Shown: piece by piece, positions 8,121 to 13,879 of the stretch
Layout: every line of letters starts with the position of its first letter
Position numbering within the stretch: position 1 is the first letter of the stretch
Source of the DNA: Desulfobulbaceae bacterium
GTDB lineage: Bacteria > Desulfobacterota > Desulfobulbia > Desulfobulbales > Desulfocapsaceae
Direction of reading: 5' to 3'
NCBI GenBank assembly: GCA_003509305.1
Contig: DOMU01000058.1
Location: 1 to 13,879 of the forward strand
DNA: 13,879 nucleotides
Notes under the pieces: generated by a model
Told to the model about the DNA's origin: nothing
What the model saw: only the letters and a program-made list of their open reading frames with translations
The model's database searches: none
Made by a program: the position numbers and the translations under genes

Positions 8121-8708
8121 TTATCTGATCGCGTTCAGCCGGTTCATCGCCTTGTCCGGCCAGCCGCGCGCCCAATCTTCGATGCCAAGGATGATCGTAT
8201 CAAGGCGCTCGTTGAGGACGGCGAGTTCTTCGGCGGGAAATGGGGCGAGGACAAAATGATCGACCGGCATCGCCGCCGGGACGTTACCCGCGCCGGGGCG
8301 GCCAATGCCGATTTTCAGACGGTAAAAGCTGGTTTCTCCCAGCTCCTGACTAAGCGAAATGATGCCCTTGTGGCCGCCGGCACCGCCACCGCGAACCAGC
8401 TTCAGCCGCGCAAAGGCCATATCGAGATCATCGTGGATGACCAACAGCCTCTCCGCCGGTATTTTATAAAAACGCGTCACTTCCCTGACGGCTGTCCCAC
8501 TCAGATTCATGAAAGTCTGCGGCTGCAACAGAACAATTTGCCGTCCTTGCCACTGGGTCTGGCCAGAGAGCGCTCGCCATTTCCCGGATATCAGCGGGCA
8601 ATTCCAGCGCCGCGCCAGTTCCGCGACCACCATGAAGCCGACGTTATGCCGCGTATTTTCGTAGCGGGCGCCCGGATTTCCCAGCCCAACGATTATGATC
8701 CGTTCCAT
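8121..8708 (-). CDS. pth: peptidyl-tRNA hydrolase
   Basis: Releases peptides from peptidyl-tRNA that drops off the ribosome, an essential cytosolic recycling activity. With ATG 8708 it is 195 residues, the usual size. It shows GLGNPG (8-13), the catalytic His21 in TRHNVGF, Asn68 in TFMNLSG, Asp94 in IHDDLD, and His113 in GGAGGHKG, so the full Pth active-site set is present. An ATG at 8717 would add three residues. I chose 8708 because GGAA lies just before it and because MERIIIVGLG is the typical N-terminus. The gene ends with tandem TAA stops. It follows rplY on the same strand, but a strong terminator hairpin occupies the gap and its T-run ends at 8718, so pth needs readthrough, processing or an overlapping promoter. 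Confidence 0.95.
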   Translation of the reverse strand: MERIIIVGLGNPGARYENTRHNVGFMVVAELARRWNCPLISGKWRALSGQTQWQGRQIVLLQPQTFMNLSGTAVREVTRFYKIPAERLLVIHDDLDMAFARLKLVRGGGAGGHKGIISLSQELGETSFYRLKIGIGRPGAGNVPAAMPVDHFVLAPFPAEELAVLNERLDTIILGIEDWARGWPDKAMNRLNAIR

Positions 8709-8717
8709 GATTTCCAT

Positions 8718-8753
8718 AAAAAAAACCGGGAAAGGCCGCCCTTTCCCGGTTTT
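8718..8753 (-). terminator. Rho-independent terminator after rplY, abutting pth
   Basis: A perfect 14-bp stem (8722-8735 with 8740-8753; core CCGGGAAAGG / CCTTTCCCGG) closes a 4-nt loop. On the minus strand it runs into eight consecutive T (8725-8718). It lies 24 bp downstream of the rplY stop. On the plus strand the following T-run is only four bases and belongs to the stem, so the terminator points left. The first possible pth ATG begins at the next base after the T-run. Confidence 0.9.
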
Positions 8754-8777
8754 CGACAGCGTTAAAAAAGAGCGAAA

Positions 8778-9338
8778 TTATTTTGTCAGCTTGACTACCT
8801 GGACACAGACCTCGTCAGCTTTGGAAAGCATTTTGAGACTGGCGGGGATGGCGAAGGCGGCAAAGGTATACTCATCACCGATGGCCAAAGCGCTGATATC
8901 AAGTTCACATTCGTCGGGCACATCCAGAGGTTTTCCTTCGAGGACAATGGTATCGGTCAATGTCTGCAAGGTGCCGCCGAGGTCAACACCTTTCGGAACA
9001 CCGGTAAAACGCACCGGCACGTGGTAGCGGCGCGGTTTTTCCAGGTCGATCTGGCAGAAATCGACATGCAAGAGGGCGTTGGTTACCGGGTCGGTCTGCA
9101 TTTCGCCGACGATGACATGCCTTTCCTCGCTACCCTCGATATTCAGGGTGACGACGGTATTGCGCCGGGCAAATTCCAGCAGTTGGGCCCGCAGCGTTTT
9201 GCCATCCGCCTGCAACAGCAGGGCCTCGGCGCCACCGCCATAAACAACCGCCGGAATAATTCCCTCTCGACGCAGGCGGCGCATCGGGCCTTTGCCGGTG
9301 ACATCTCGTTTCACAACATCAATGGTGCACTGTAACAT
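8778..9338 (-). CDS. rplY: 50S ribosomal protein bL25, CTC/TL5 long form
   Basis: Binds 5S rRNA in the large subunit's central protuberance. The 186-residue length fits the long CTC form: an N-terminal 5S-binding L25 domain (about 1-90, with GKGPMRRLRREGIIPAVVYG) plus the extra C-terminal beta domain (about 95-186, with VPVRFTGVPKGVDLGG). It begins MLQCTIDVVKRDVTGKG. An AGGAGG lies 4 nt before the ATG, the strongest ribosome-binding site in the window, which fixes the start. It sits between prs and pth, a conserved order in many proteobacteria, with a terminator hairpin on either side (prs terminator upstream at 9401-9423, its own at 8718-8753). Confidence 0.96.
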   Translation of the reverse strand: MLQCTIDVVKRDVTGKGPMRRLRREGIIPAVVYGGGAEALLLQADGKTLRAQLLEFARRNTVVTLNIEGSEERHVIVGEMQTDPVTNALLHVDFCQIDLEKPRRYHVPVRFTGVPKGVDLGGTLQTLTDTIVLEGKPLDVPDECELDISALAIGDEYTFAAFAIPASLKMLSKADEVCVQVVKLTK

Positions 9339-9400
9339 GGTTCCTCCTTGCCATCCGGCCCTCTCGCGGCCTATCCGCTACCCGTCCGGACGATGATACG

Positions 9401-9423
9401 AAAAAGGGGCGGAGAACCGCCCC
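9401..9423 (-). terminator. Rho-independent terminator after prs
   Basis: GGGGCGG (9406-9412) pairs perfectly with CCGCCCC (9417-9423) around an AGAA loop. On the minus strand the stem is followed by five T (9405-9401). It starts 8 bp after the prs stop codon. Only 62 bp remain between the T-run and the rplY ATG, so a separate rplY promoter would have to fit there unless transcription reads through. Confidence 0.85.
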
Positions 9424-9431
9424 GCGTGTTG

Positions 9432-10370
9432 TCAGACAAACAGGCAACTGACTGAATCCTCGTTGGATATTCGGTAGATAGCGTCGGCGAGAAGGCTTGA
9501 TACCGACAAAACGGTGATCTTGGCGCAGGCCGCCGCTTCCGGGCGCAGCGGGATGCTGTTGGTCACCATCAGGGATTTGATCGCCGAATCCTCAATGCGG
9601 CTGACCGCCGCCCCGGACAAAACCGGATGCGAGCAGCAGGCATGTACCTCTTTGGCGCCATTGGCCAGGAGCGCCGCCGCGCCATTGCACAGGGTGCCGG
9701 CGGTATCGACCATATCGTCAAGCATGATTGCCACCTTGCCTTTGACATCGCCGATGACGTTCATTGCCTCGCATTCATTCGGTTCATCGCGCCGCTTGTC
9801 GATGATGGCAAGCTTTGCGTTCAGGCGCTTGGCGAAGGCCCGCGTTCGCTCAACGCCACCGGCGTCCGGAGACACCATGACCACGTCCTTGAAATTCTCC
9901 GCGATATGTTGCAGAAGCACCGGCGCGGCATACAGATTATCGACAGGAATATCGAAAAAACCCTGAATCTGTCCGGCGTGCAGATCCATGCACAGGACAC
10001 GGCGCGTACCGACTACCATCAGCATCTGTGCCACCACTTTGGCGGAAATCGGCACCCGTGGCGCCACTTTCCTGTCTTGGCGGGCGTAACCGTAGTAGGG
10101 TATGACGGCGGTGATCCGCCTGGCCGACGCCCGGCGCAGGGCATCGACTATCAGCATAAGCTCCATCAGGTGGTCGTTGACCGGCGTGCAGGTCGGCTGG
10201 ATGACAAAGGCATCGGCACCGCGCACGTTCTCCTTGATTTCAACCCGTATCTCGCCGTCACTGAACTTACGGACTACGGTCTCGACGAGAGGTATATCGA
10301 GATGGCTGGCAATTTCCCGCGCCATGGCGGGATGAGCGTTGCCGCTGAGTATCTTCAGAGTGTTCGGCAT
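9432..10370 (-). CDS. prs: ribose-phosphate pyrophosphokinase (PRPP synthetase)
   Basis: Transfers pyrophosphate from ATP to ribose-5-phosphate, making PRPP for purine, pyrimidine, histidine, tryptophan and NAD synthesis. From ATG 10370 it is 312 residues, normal for class I Prs. Visible motifs are the N-terminal [16 protein letters not shown] (36-40), YARQDRK (95-101), [12 protein letters not shown] (128-139), [17 protein letters not shown] (167-183) and the PRPP loop DDMVDTAGT (218-226). The open frame extends to 10442, but that would run through the tRNA-Gln gene. [11 protein letters not shown] is the typical start, so 10370 is chosen. There is no Shine-Dalgarno: the 29 nt between the tRNA CCA and the ATG are almost all pyrimidine. 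A terminator hairpin follows the stop directly. Confidence 0.97.
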   Translation of the reverse strand: MPNTLKILSGNAHPAMAREIASHLDIPLVETVVRKFSDGEIRVEIKENVRGADAFVIQPTCTPVNDHLMELMLIVDALRRASARRITAVIPYYGYARQDRKVAPRVPISAKVVAQMLMVVGTRRVLCMDLHAGQIQGFFDIPVDNLYAAPVLLQHIAENFKDVVMVSPDAGGVERTRAFAKRLNAKLAIIDKRRDEPNECEAMNVIGDVKGKVAIMLDDMVDTAGTLCNGAAALLANGAKEVHACCSHPVLSGAAVSRIEDSAIKSLMVTNSIPLRPEAAACAKITVLSVSSLLADAIYRISNEDSVSCLFV

Positions 10371-10399
10371 GACGGCAGGAAAGATAAAAGAAATGAAAA

Positions 10400-10475
10400 T
10401 GGCTAGGGCGGGAGGATTCGAACCTCCGAATGACGGGATCAAAACCCGTTGCCTTTACCGCTTGGCTACGCCCCA
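10400..10475 (-). tRNA. tRNA-Gln (anticodon TTG), CCA encoded
   Basis: On the minus strand the acceptor arm TGGGGCG (10475-10469) pairs with CGCCCTA (10410-10404, one G-T pair). The D arm region GTAGCCAAGCGGTAAAGGC follows. The anticodon stem ACGGG/CCCGT encloses the loop TTTTGAT with anticodon TTG, reading CAA (and CAG by wobble). The T arm GGAGG-TTCGAAT-CCTCC is canonical. G73 is the discriminator and CCA (10402-10400) is encoded. The 5' end overlaps the last 10 bases of ispE, and prs starts 29 bp downstream. The ispE, tRNA-Gln, prs order is conserved in related bacteria. Confidence 0.97.
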
Positions 10476-11365
10476 GTCAACAGATTGGTCACAAACACCA
10501 GAGGGCCGAACTCCTGGCGCAAATTCTCTTCAACGCGGGTAAGCGAAAGGAAATTTCGCCTGGCAAACAAACCAAATACCGTCGCCCCGCTGCCGCTCAT
10601 CAAAGCGGTCGCCGCGCCGAGGAAGAGCAAACGCTCTTTAATGCGGGCGATTTCCGGATGCATGGCCATGGTCACGGCTTCGAGGTCGTTATCGAAACCG
10701 TTGATATCTTCGTCGCCCTCCCGCCCGACGGGGGAAGCCTTTTTAATTTTTTTCGTCTTCTCCGTCAAGGACAATCTCGAAAATGTCTCCCGCGTTGATA
10801 CCGGGAAACCGGGGTTGACCAGTACGAGGTGATAGCCAGCGAGAAGTGGAGCCGGGCGCAGAATCTCGCCGATGCCGCTGGCAAAAGCTGAGGGCGCGTC
10901 AAAGAGGAAAAACGGCACATCGGCGCCTAAAGAGAGACCAAGTTCCGAAAGCCCAGAGGCGGTGAGCGGCAGGCCGCACAGACGGTTCAATGCCGAAAGA
11001 GTCGCCGCCGCGTCACTGCTGCCGCCGCCGAGTCCCGCGGCTACGGGAATATTTTTTTCGAGGACAATGTCGGCGCCAACTGTATCGCTCAGGCCACAGG
11101 TGGCGAAAAAGGCGCTCGCCGCCCGCCAAACGAGATTGGTCGCATCACCCGGCAAATGTTTGTCGCTAACTGTGAGAGTCAGGCCCGGCGTCGGACGTAG
11201 TGAAACCGTCAGCCGGTCGCATAAAGCGATCTTGTGCATCCAACTGTCGAGATCGTGATAACCGTCCCGGCGCCGCCTGACGACGCGCAGGTAGAGATTG
11301 ATTTTCGCCGGCGCCGCGATCTCGCAGCTTGCGCGCCGCGCTCCGGCAAGTAGCATCCGATCCAT
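10466..11365 (-). CDS. ispE: 4-diphosphocytidyl-2-C-methyl-D-erythritol kinase
   Basis: Phosphorylates CDP-methylerythritol in the MEP (non-mevalonate) isoprenoid pathway. The protein is 299 residues, slightly long for IspE. GHMP kinase motifs are clear: PAKINLYLRV (19-28), DGYHDLDSWM (34-43), the ATP loop PVAAGLGGGSSDAA (107-120) and the C-terminal MSGSGATVFGLF (256-267), plus NDLE (226-229). ATG 11365 lies 15 bp after the DUF1844 stop without a clear ribosome-binding site. ATG 11356 is an alternative that removes three residues. The stop codon TAG is made of bases 8-10 of tRNA-Gln, so RNase P processing of a shared transcript would cut within the third codon from the end. Confidence 0.95.
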   Translation of the reverse strand: MDRMLLAGARRASCEIAAPAKINLYLRVVRRRRDGYHDLDSWMHKIALCDRLTVSLRPTPGLTLTVSDKHLPGDATNLVWRAASAFFATCGLSDTVGADIVLEKNIPVAAGLGGGSSDAAATLSALNRLCGLPLTASGLSELGLSLGADVPFFLFDAPSAFASGIGEILRPAPLLAGYHLVLVNPGFPVSTRETFSRLSLTEKTKKIKKASPVGREGDEDINGFDNDLEAVTMAMHPEIARIKERLLFLGAATALMSGSGATVFGLFARRNFLSLTRVEENLRQEFGPLVFVTNLLTGA

Positions 11366-11380
11366 GAAAGCGTGGCCGTG

Positions 11381-11695
11381 TCAGTTATGCGCGGCTTTGA
11401 CGAAACGGATTTTGCAGTCGTAGACGATGCTTTTCAGCAGTTCCCTCTCATCATGGTTAAGATTGCCTTTGGTCTTTTGTTCGAGCATGACCAAGGTGTC
11501 GATGGCGTTGCGGGCGAGGTCGAGATCGACCGTCTTCCGTCCGGTCACCGGGTCGGTCAATTCGCCCAAATGAAACAAGACCGAAGTATTCAGTGACATG
11601 ATGAAGGCGGAAAACGTCACCTCCGGCATCACACAGCGACCATGGCGATCGGGAACCTTGCCCTCGCCGCAACCACAGATATCCTGTTCTTCCAT
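11381..11695 (-). CDS. DUF1844 family protein
   Basis: A 104-residue protein of the DUF1844 family, whose function is not known to me. The family core is clear: PEVTFSAFIMSLNTSVLFHLGE (about 24-45), DPVTGRKTVDLDLARNAID (48-66), then LEQKTKGNLNHDE and a C-terminal helix. It is preceded by a short segment with Cys7, Cys9 and Cys21 plus His18 that could bind metal (inference); as I recall, members more often have a charged leader there. The frame is open to 11767, but ATG 11695 has AGAGGA 7 nt upstream and gives the family-like protein, so I use it. It is followed 15 bp later by ispE and probably starts that transcription unit. The rarD terminator lies 24 bp before its ATG. Confidence 0.85.
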   Translation of the reverse strand: MEEQDICGCGEGKVPDRHGRCVMPEVTFSAFIMSLNTSVLFHLGELTDPVTGRKTVDLDLARNAIDTLVMLEQKTKGNLNHDERELLKSIVYDCKIRFVKAAHN

Positions 11696-11719
11696 AATGT
11701 TCCTCTTGATTTCTTCGCG

Positions 11720-11750
11720 AAAAAAATACCACCATCCGAATGGCTGGTGG
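11720..11750 (-). terminator. Rho-independent terminator after rarD
   Basis: On the minus strand CCACCA and CC (11750-11742, one unpaired or mismatched base between) pair with GG and TGGTGG (11737-11729) around an ATTC loop. TA and then seven T (11726-11720) follow. It lies 20 bp after the rarD stop and ends the ccdA-rarD unit. It also sits directly upstream of the DUF1844 start, leaving almost no room for a separate promoter between T-run and ATG. Confidence 0.8.
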
Positions 11751-11770
11751 AAAATACCACAGGCCATACA

Positions 11771-12655
11771 CTAAAGGGATGCCTTTTTCTTGCGCTGGCG
11801 GCGCAGGCCACCAGCGGCAAGATAAAACAAAAGCGCCAGCCAGATCAGGGAAAAGCCGATCAGGCGCGGACGGGGAAAATCCTCGTGATAGATAAACAGG
11901 CCAATCAGCAGTGTGATGGTTGGCGACAGGTACTGCAACAGTCCCATCAGTGACAGCGGGATGCGCTGGGCCGCGAAGTTGAACAACAGCAGCGGCAAGG
12001 AAGTAACGAGGCCAGCCCCGGCCAAGAGCAGCGATTGCCCTAAACCGGCGTGGACGAAGTGGCCGCCGCCGTGGATTTCGAGCCAGATGAGAAAAGCCAG
12101 GGCCGGTGGAAAGACGACGATGGTTTCGATGAGCATTCCGGTCAGAACCGGCTCGGTGGCCTTTTTATGCAGCAGGCCATATATCCCGAAGGAAGTGGCG
12201 AGGGTTAAAGCGATCCACGGGAATTTTCCGTAAAAAACCGTGAGATAGATGATGCCCACCGCCACCAGTGCCAGTGCCGCCACCTGGGCCGGGCGCAGGC
12301 GCTCGCGGAAAAATAGCACGCCGAACAACACGGAAATCAGCGGATTGATGAAATAGGCGAGACTCCCTTCGAGGATATATCCGGCGTTGACCACCCAGAT
12401 GTAAAGCAGCCAGTTGCTGGTCAGGAGCAGCGAGGTGGCAAGGTACAGTGACAGACGGCGGCGGTTGCGGAACACTTTCATCACCTCGCCGGCCTGACGC
12501 AGCGGCCACAGCAACAGCAGGCAGATCAAAAGCGACCAGCAGATGCGATGGCATAAAATTTCCGCGGCTGTTGCCGCCTGCACGCTTTTCCAGTAGATGG
12601 GCAGAAAGCCCCACATCACATAGGCGACAATCGCTGAAACAACTCCGGAAGACAT
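11771..12655 (-). CDS. rarD: RarD-type EamA family permease
   Basis: A 294-residue inner-membrane protein with about ten hydrophobic helices in the two-repeat EamA (drug/metabolite transporter) arrangement. It reads as RarD from the start: GVVSAIVAYVMWGFLPIYWK, then EILCHRICWS, TSNWLLYIWVVN (about 79-90), GSLAYFINPL, the second repeat ASFGIYGLLHKK, and QYLSPTITLLIGLFIYHE near the end. A basic tail (RRQRKKK) closes it. RarD is named after chloramphenicol sensitivity in Pseudomonas; the real substrate is unknown and I assign none. The ATG follows the ccdA TAA with no base between, so the two genes are almost certainly co-translated. Confidence 0.9.
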   Translation of the reverse strand: MSSGVVSAIVAYVMWGFLPIYWKSVQAATAAEILCHRICWSLLICLLLLWPLRQAGEVMKVFRNRRRLSLYLATSLLLTSNWLLYIWVVNAGYILEGSLAYFINPLISVLFGVLFFRERLRPAQVAALALVAVGIIYLTVFYGKFPWIALTLATSFGIYGLLHKKATEPVLTGMLIETIVVFPPALAFLIWLEIHGGGHFVHAGLGQSLLLAGAGLVTSLPLLLFNFAAQRIPLSLMGLLQYLSPTITLLIGLFIYHEDFPRPRLIGFSLIWLALLFYLAAGGLRRQRKKKASL

Positions 12656-13414
12656 TTAAGAAGCCACGGCTGGCATGGTGCCGCTCAACCAGTAATAGAT
12701 GATGTAAACCCCGGCGGCGAGAAGAAAGAAGGCGGTTAGCTTCTGGCTGTGGGGCAGAATTTTGCGTAAGGCGCCGATAATAATTCCTTGCCTGACGAAA
12801 GCGATGGCCATGGTCAGGAGCACGAGGACACAGCCGACACCGGCGATATAAACAAGACACTGACGAGCGACGAGGAGCGGGCCGCCGGCGGCGATGGCGC
12901 CGCCGAGCATGGCGAGAAAAATCGGCAGGGCGCAGCCAAGCGAGGTCAGGGCATAGGCCAGTCCGAAGAGGAAAAATCCTTTCACCGTGATGTCGCGGGG
13001 ATCGCCGATGCGCGCGGCGATATTGCCGAAAGTGAATGAAGTCAGGTGCCGGTCGAACAGCATCCAAATACCGGTCGCGATCAGGCAAGCGGCGATGATC
13101 AAAGCAAACCAGGGAATGAGACTCATCAGCGCCAGGCCACCCGAGGCCACCACCAGGCCGCAGACAAGAAAAACCACGGCAAATCCCAGCGTGACCACGC
13201 CGCCCACCCACAGGGCGCCGAGGCAACGCCGCCACGGCGACACCGGCATGATCTCTCGCCCCGCAGTTCCCAGGTAGAACGACAGATAGACCGGCAGCAT
13301 GAAAAAGCCGCATGGATTCACCGCCGACACCATGCCGGCGCCGAAAGCGTAGCCAAAGGGCAGAAACGCCGCCAGCCGTCCCAGCAGCTCCGCGGTCCAG
13401 CTTTGAATTTCCAT
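12656..13414 (-). CDS. ccdA: CcdA/DsbD-family thiol-disulfide membrane transporter
   Basis: Carries electrons from cytosolic thioredoxin across the membrane to periplasmic thiol proteins, typically for cytochrome c maturation or disulfide isomerisation. The 252-residue protein has six or more hydrophobic helices and the two hallmark cysteines: Cys35 in AVNPCGFFMLP and Cys161 in TSLGCALPIFL. No thioredoxin domain is attached, so it is CcdA-like rather than full DsbD. The open frame extends to 13615, but ATG 13414 has AGAGGA 8 nt upstream and is followed by a normal N-terminus, while the extension is not family-like. It is immediately followed by rarD. No cytochrome c maturation gene or thioredoxin-like partner is in the window, so the recipient is unknown. 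Confidence 0.92.
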   Translation of the reverse strand: MEIQSWTAELLGRLAAFLPFGYAFGAGMVSAVNPCGFFMLPVYLSFYLGTAGREIMPVSPWRRCLGALWVGGVVTLGFAVVFLVCGLVVASGGLALMSLIPWFALIIAACLIATGIWMLFDRHLTSFTFGNIAARIGDPRDITVKGFFLFGLAYALTSLGCALPIFLAMLGGAIAAGGPLLVARQCLVYIAGVGCVLVLLTMAIAFVRQGIIIGALRKILPHSQKLTAFFLLAAGVYIIYYWLSGTMPAVAS

Positions 13415-13452
13415 GATCCGATTCCTCTGGTAAAACTTTTTAGCGATATTTC

Positions 13453-13530
13453 CCTCGCTTTTCGCGCCGCGAGGATACCACAAAGGTTCAAGCGTGGTAC
13501 ATTCTATTTCCGCCAAGAAAAATTCTTGGC
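13453..13530 (-). promoter_or_regulatory. three consecutive inverted repeats upstream of ccdA
   Basis: The 150-bp spacer between ccdA and the GGDEF gene holds three hairpin-capable repeats. GCCAAGAA/TTCTTGGC (13512-13519 with 13523-13530) has 8-bp perfect arms and a 3-nt loop. TACCAC/GTGGTA (13476-13481 with 13494-13499) has a 12-nt loop. CCTCGC/GCGAGG (13453-13458 with 13469-13474) has a 10-nt loop. A TAGAAT just left of the first repeat, read on the minus strand, could be a -10 box for ccdA, which would put the first palindrome over the -35 region as an operator and the other two in the leader RNA. The repeats are seen; the roles are inference. Confidence 0.45.
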
Positions 13531-13564
13531 TTGAGGCAATCTTTTGCGGTGTGGGTGAAAAGCC

Positions 13565-13879
13565 GTGACGAGCAAATGGGAAATTAAGGTGCGAGTCAGA
13601 AGCGGCGAGCGGCAAGCGCGCTACCTCCAGGCCATCCGTCGTGACTTGGAAAACATCAAGCGCTACGCCTCGCGGCTCTCAGCCGTCAACAAACAGTTGC
13701 GGCTCATGGCCCTGACCGATCCCCTCACCGGCCTGCCGAACCGTCGCGACGCCATGCTGCGCATAAAGGACGCTGTGGCCGAAGCGACGCGATTTCAGGA
13801 AAGCTTATCTTGCATTATGCTTGATATCGATCACTTCAAGCGGATCAACGACACCCACGGCCACGTGAACGGCGACCGC
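13565..13879 (+). CDS. GGDEF-domain protein, probable diguanylate cyclase (N-terminal 105 residues; truncated by window edge)
   Basis: Diguanylate cyclases make c-di-GMP from two GTP. The visible 105 residues start with a basic helical segment (about 1-48, probably coiled coil: YLQAIRRDLENIKRYASRL). They enter the GGDEF domain with the standard opening LTDPLTGLPNRR (50-61) and LDIDHFKRINDTHGHVNGD (86-104), where Asp87 would bind the metal. The GG(D/E)EF active-site motif itself is beyond the window, so catalytic competence cannot be judged. GTG 13565 is the first start after an in-frame TGA at 13556-13558; GTG 13589 is an alternative. The ribosome-binding site is weak. No sensory domain precedes the GGDEF domain, though one could follow it. 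It is transcribed divergently from ccdA. Confidence 0.85.
   Translation, partial: MTSKWEIKVRVRSGERQARYLQAIRRDLENIKRYASRLSAVNKQLRLMALTDPLTGLPNRRDAMLRIKDAVAEATRFQESLSCIMLDIDHFKRINDTHGHVNGDR

Noticed and set aside
9627..10406. Plus-strand open frame of 259 codons opposite prs
   Set aside because: Fully antisense to prs and reaching into tRNA-Gln; no protein-like features.
12165..13313. Minus-strand 382-codon frame overlapping ccdA and rarD
   Set aside because: Arg/Pro/His-rich out-of-frame reading of two clear membrane-protein genes.
13415..13615. Upstream extension of the ccdA frame (67 extra residues)
   Set aside because: The extension has no family similarity, overlaps the divergent GGDEF start, and a good Shine-Dalgarno marks ATG 13414.
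1..13879. CRISPR arrays, insertion sequences, phage or defence genes
   Set aside because: No direct-repeat/spacer pattern, transposase, integrase or recognisable defence gene was seen in any part of the window.

Overview
The window reads as a stretch of ordinary bacterial core chromosome, moderately GC-rich by eye. I see no insertion sequence, phage gene, CRISPR array or defence island. Two gene orders point to the former Deltaproteobacteria (Desulfobacterota/Desulfuromonadota-like). One is ispE, tRNA-Gln, prs, rplY, pth. The other is a diadenylate cyclase (cdaA), YbbR, glmM cluster in a bacterium that also has Gram-negative envelope genes (a DUF748/AsmA-like giant protein and a DUF1844 protein). 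The phylum is inferred from recalled gene orders and family membership; I cannot place it lower.

Left block, minus strand, read right to left (4351 down to 1): cdaA (c-di-AMP synthase), ybbR/cdaR (its likely membrane partner), glmM (phosphoglucosamine mutase, a cell-wall precursor enzyme), a small alpha/beta hydrolase, and the N-terminal part of an EttA-type ABC-F translation factor that runs off the window. The first four genes are overlapping or only a few bases apart, and they fit one operon linking c-di-AMP signalling with amino-sugar supply. A 271-bp spacer at 4352-4622 separates it from a divergently transcribed 1162-residue DUF748 protein (4623-8111, plus), probably a periplasm-spanning AsmA-like envelope protein.

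Middle block, minus strand (11695 down to 8121): a DUF1844 protein, ispE, tRNA-Gln(TTG), prs, rplY (bL25, CTC type) and pth. It is tightly packed. The ispE stop codon lies inside the tRNA gene, and hairpin-plus-T-run terminators follow prs and rplY. The rplY terminator ends one base before the first possible pth start codon. pth ends 9 bp from the convergent DUF748 gene.

Right block, minus strand (13414 down to 11771): ccdA-type thiol/disulfide membrane transporter and rarD-type EamA permease, immediately adjacent and followed by a clear terminator. The 150-bp spacer at 13415-13564 carries three consecutive inverted repeats. Beyond it a GGDEF (diguanylate cyclase) gene starts on the plus strand and leaves the window.

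I found no convincing new multi-gene system. The points most worth checking are regulatory or architectural: the ispE/tRNA overlap, the terminator against pth, the hairpin series before ccdA, a 12-bp-phased repeat between cdaA and the DUF748 gene, and a DGG instead of DGA motif in CdaA.
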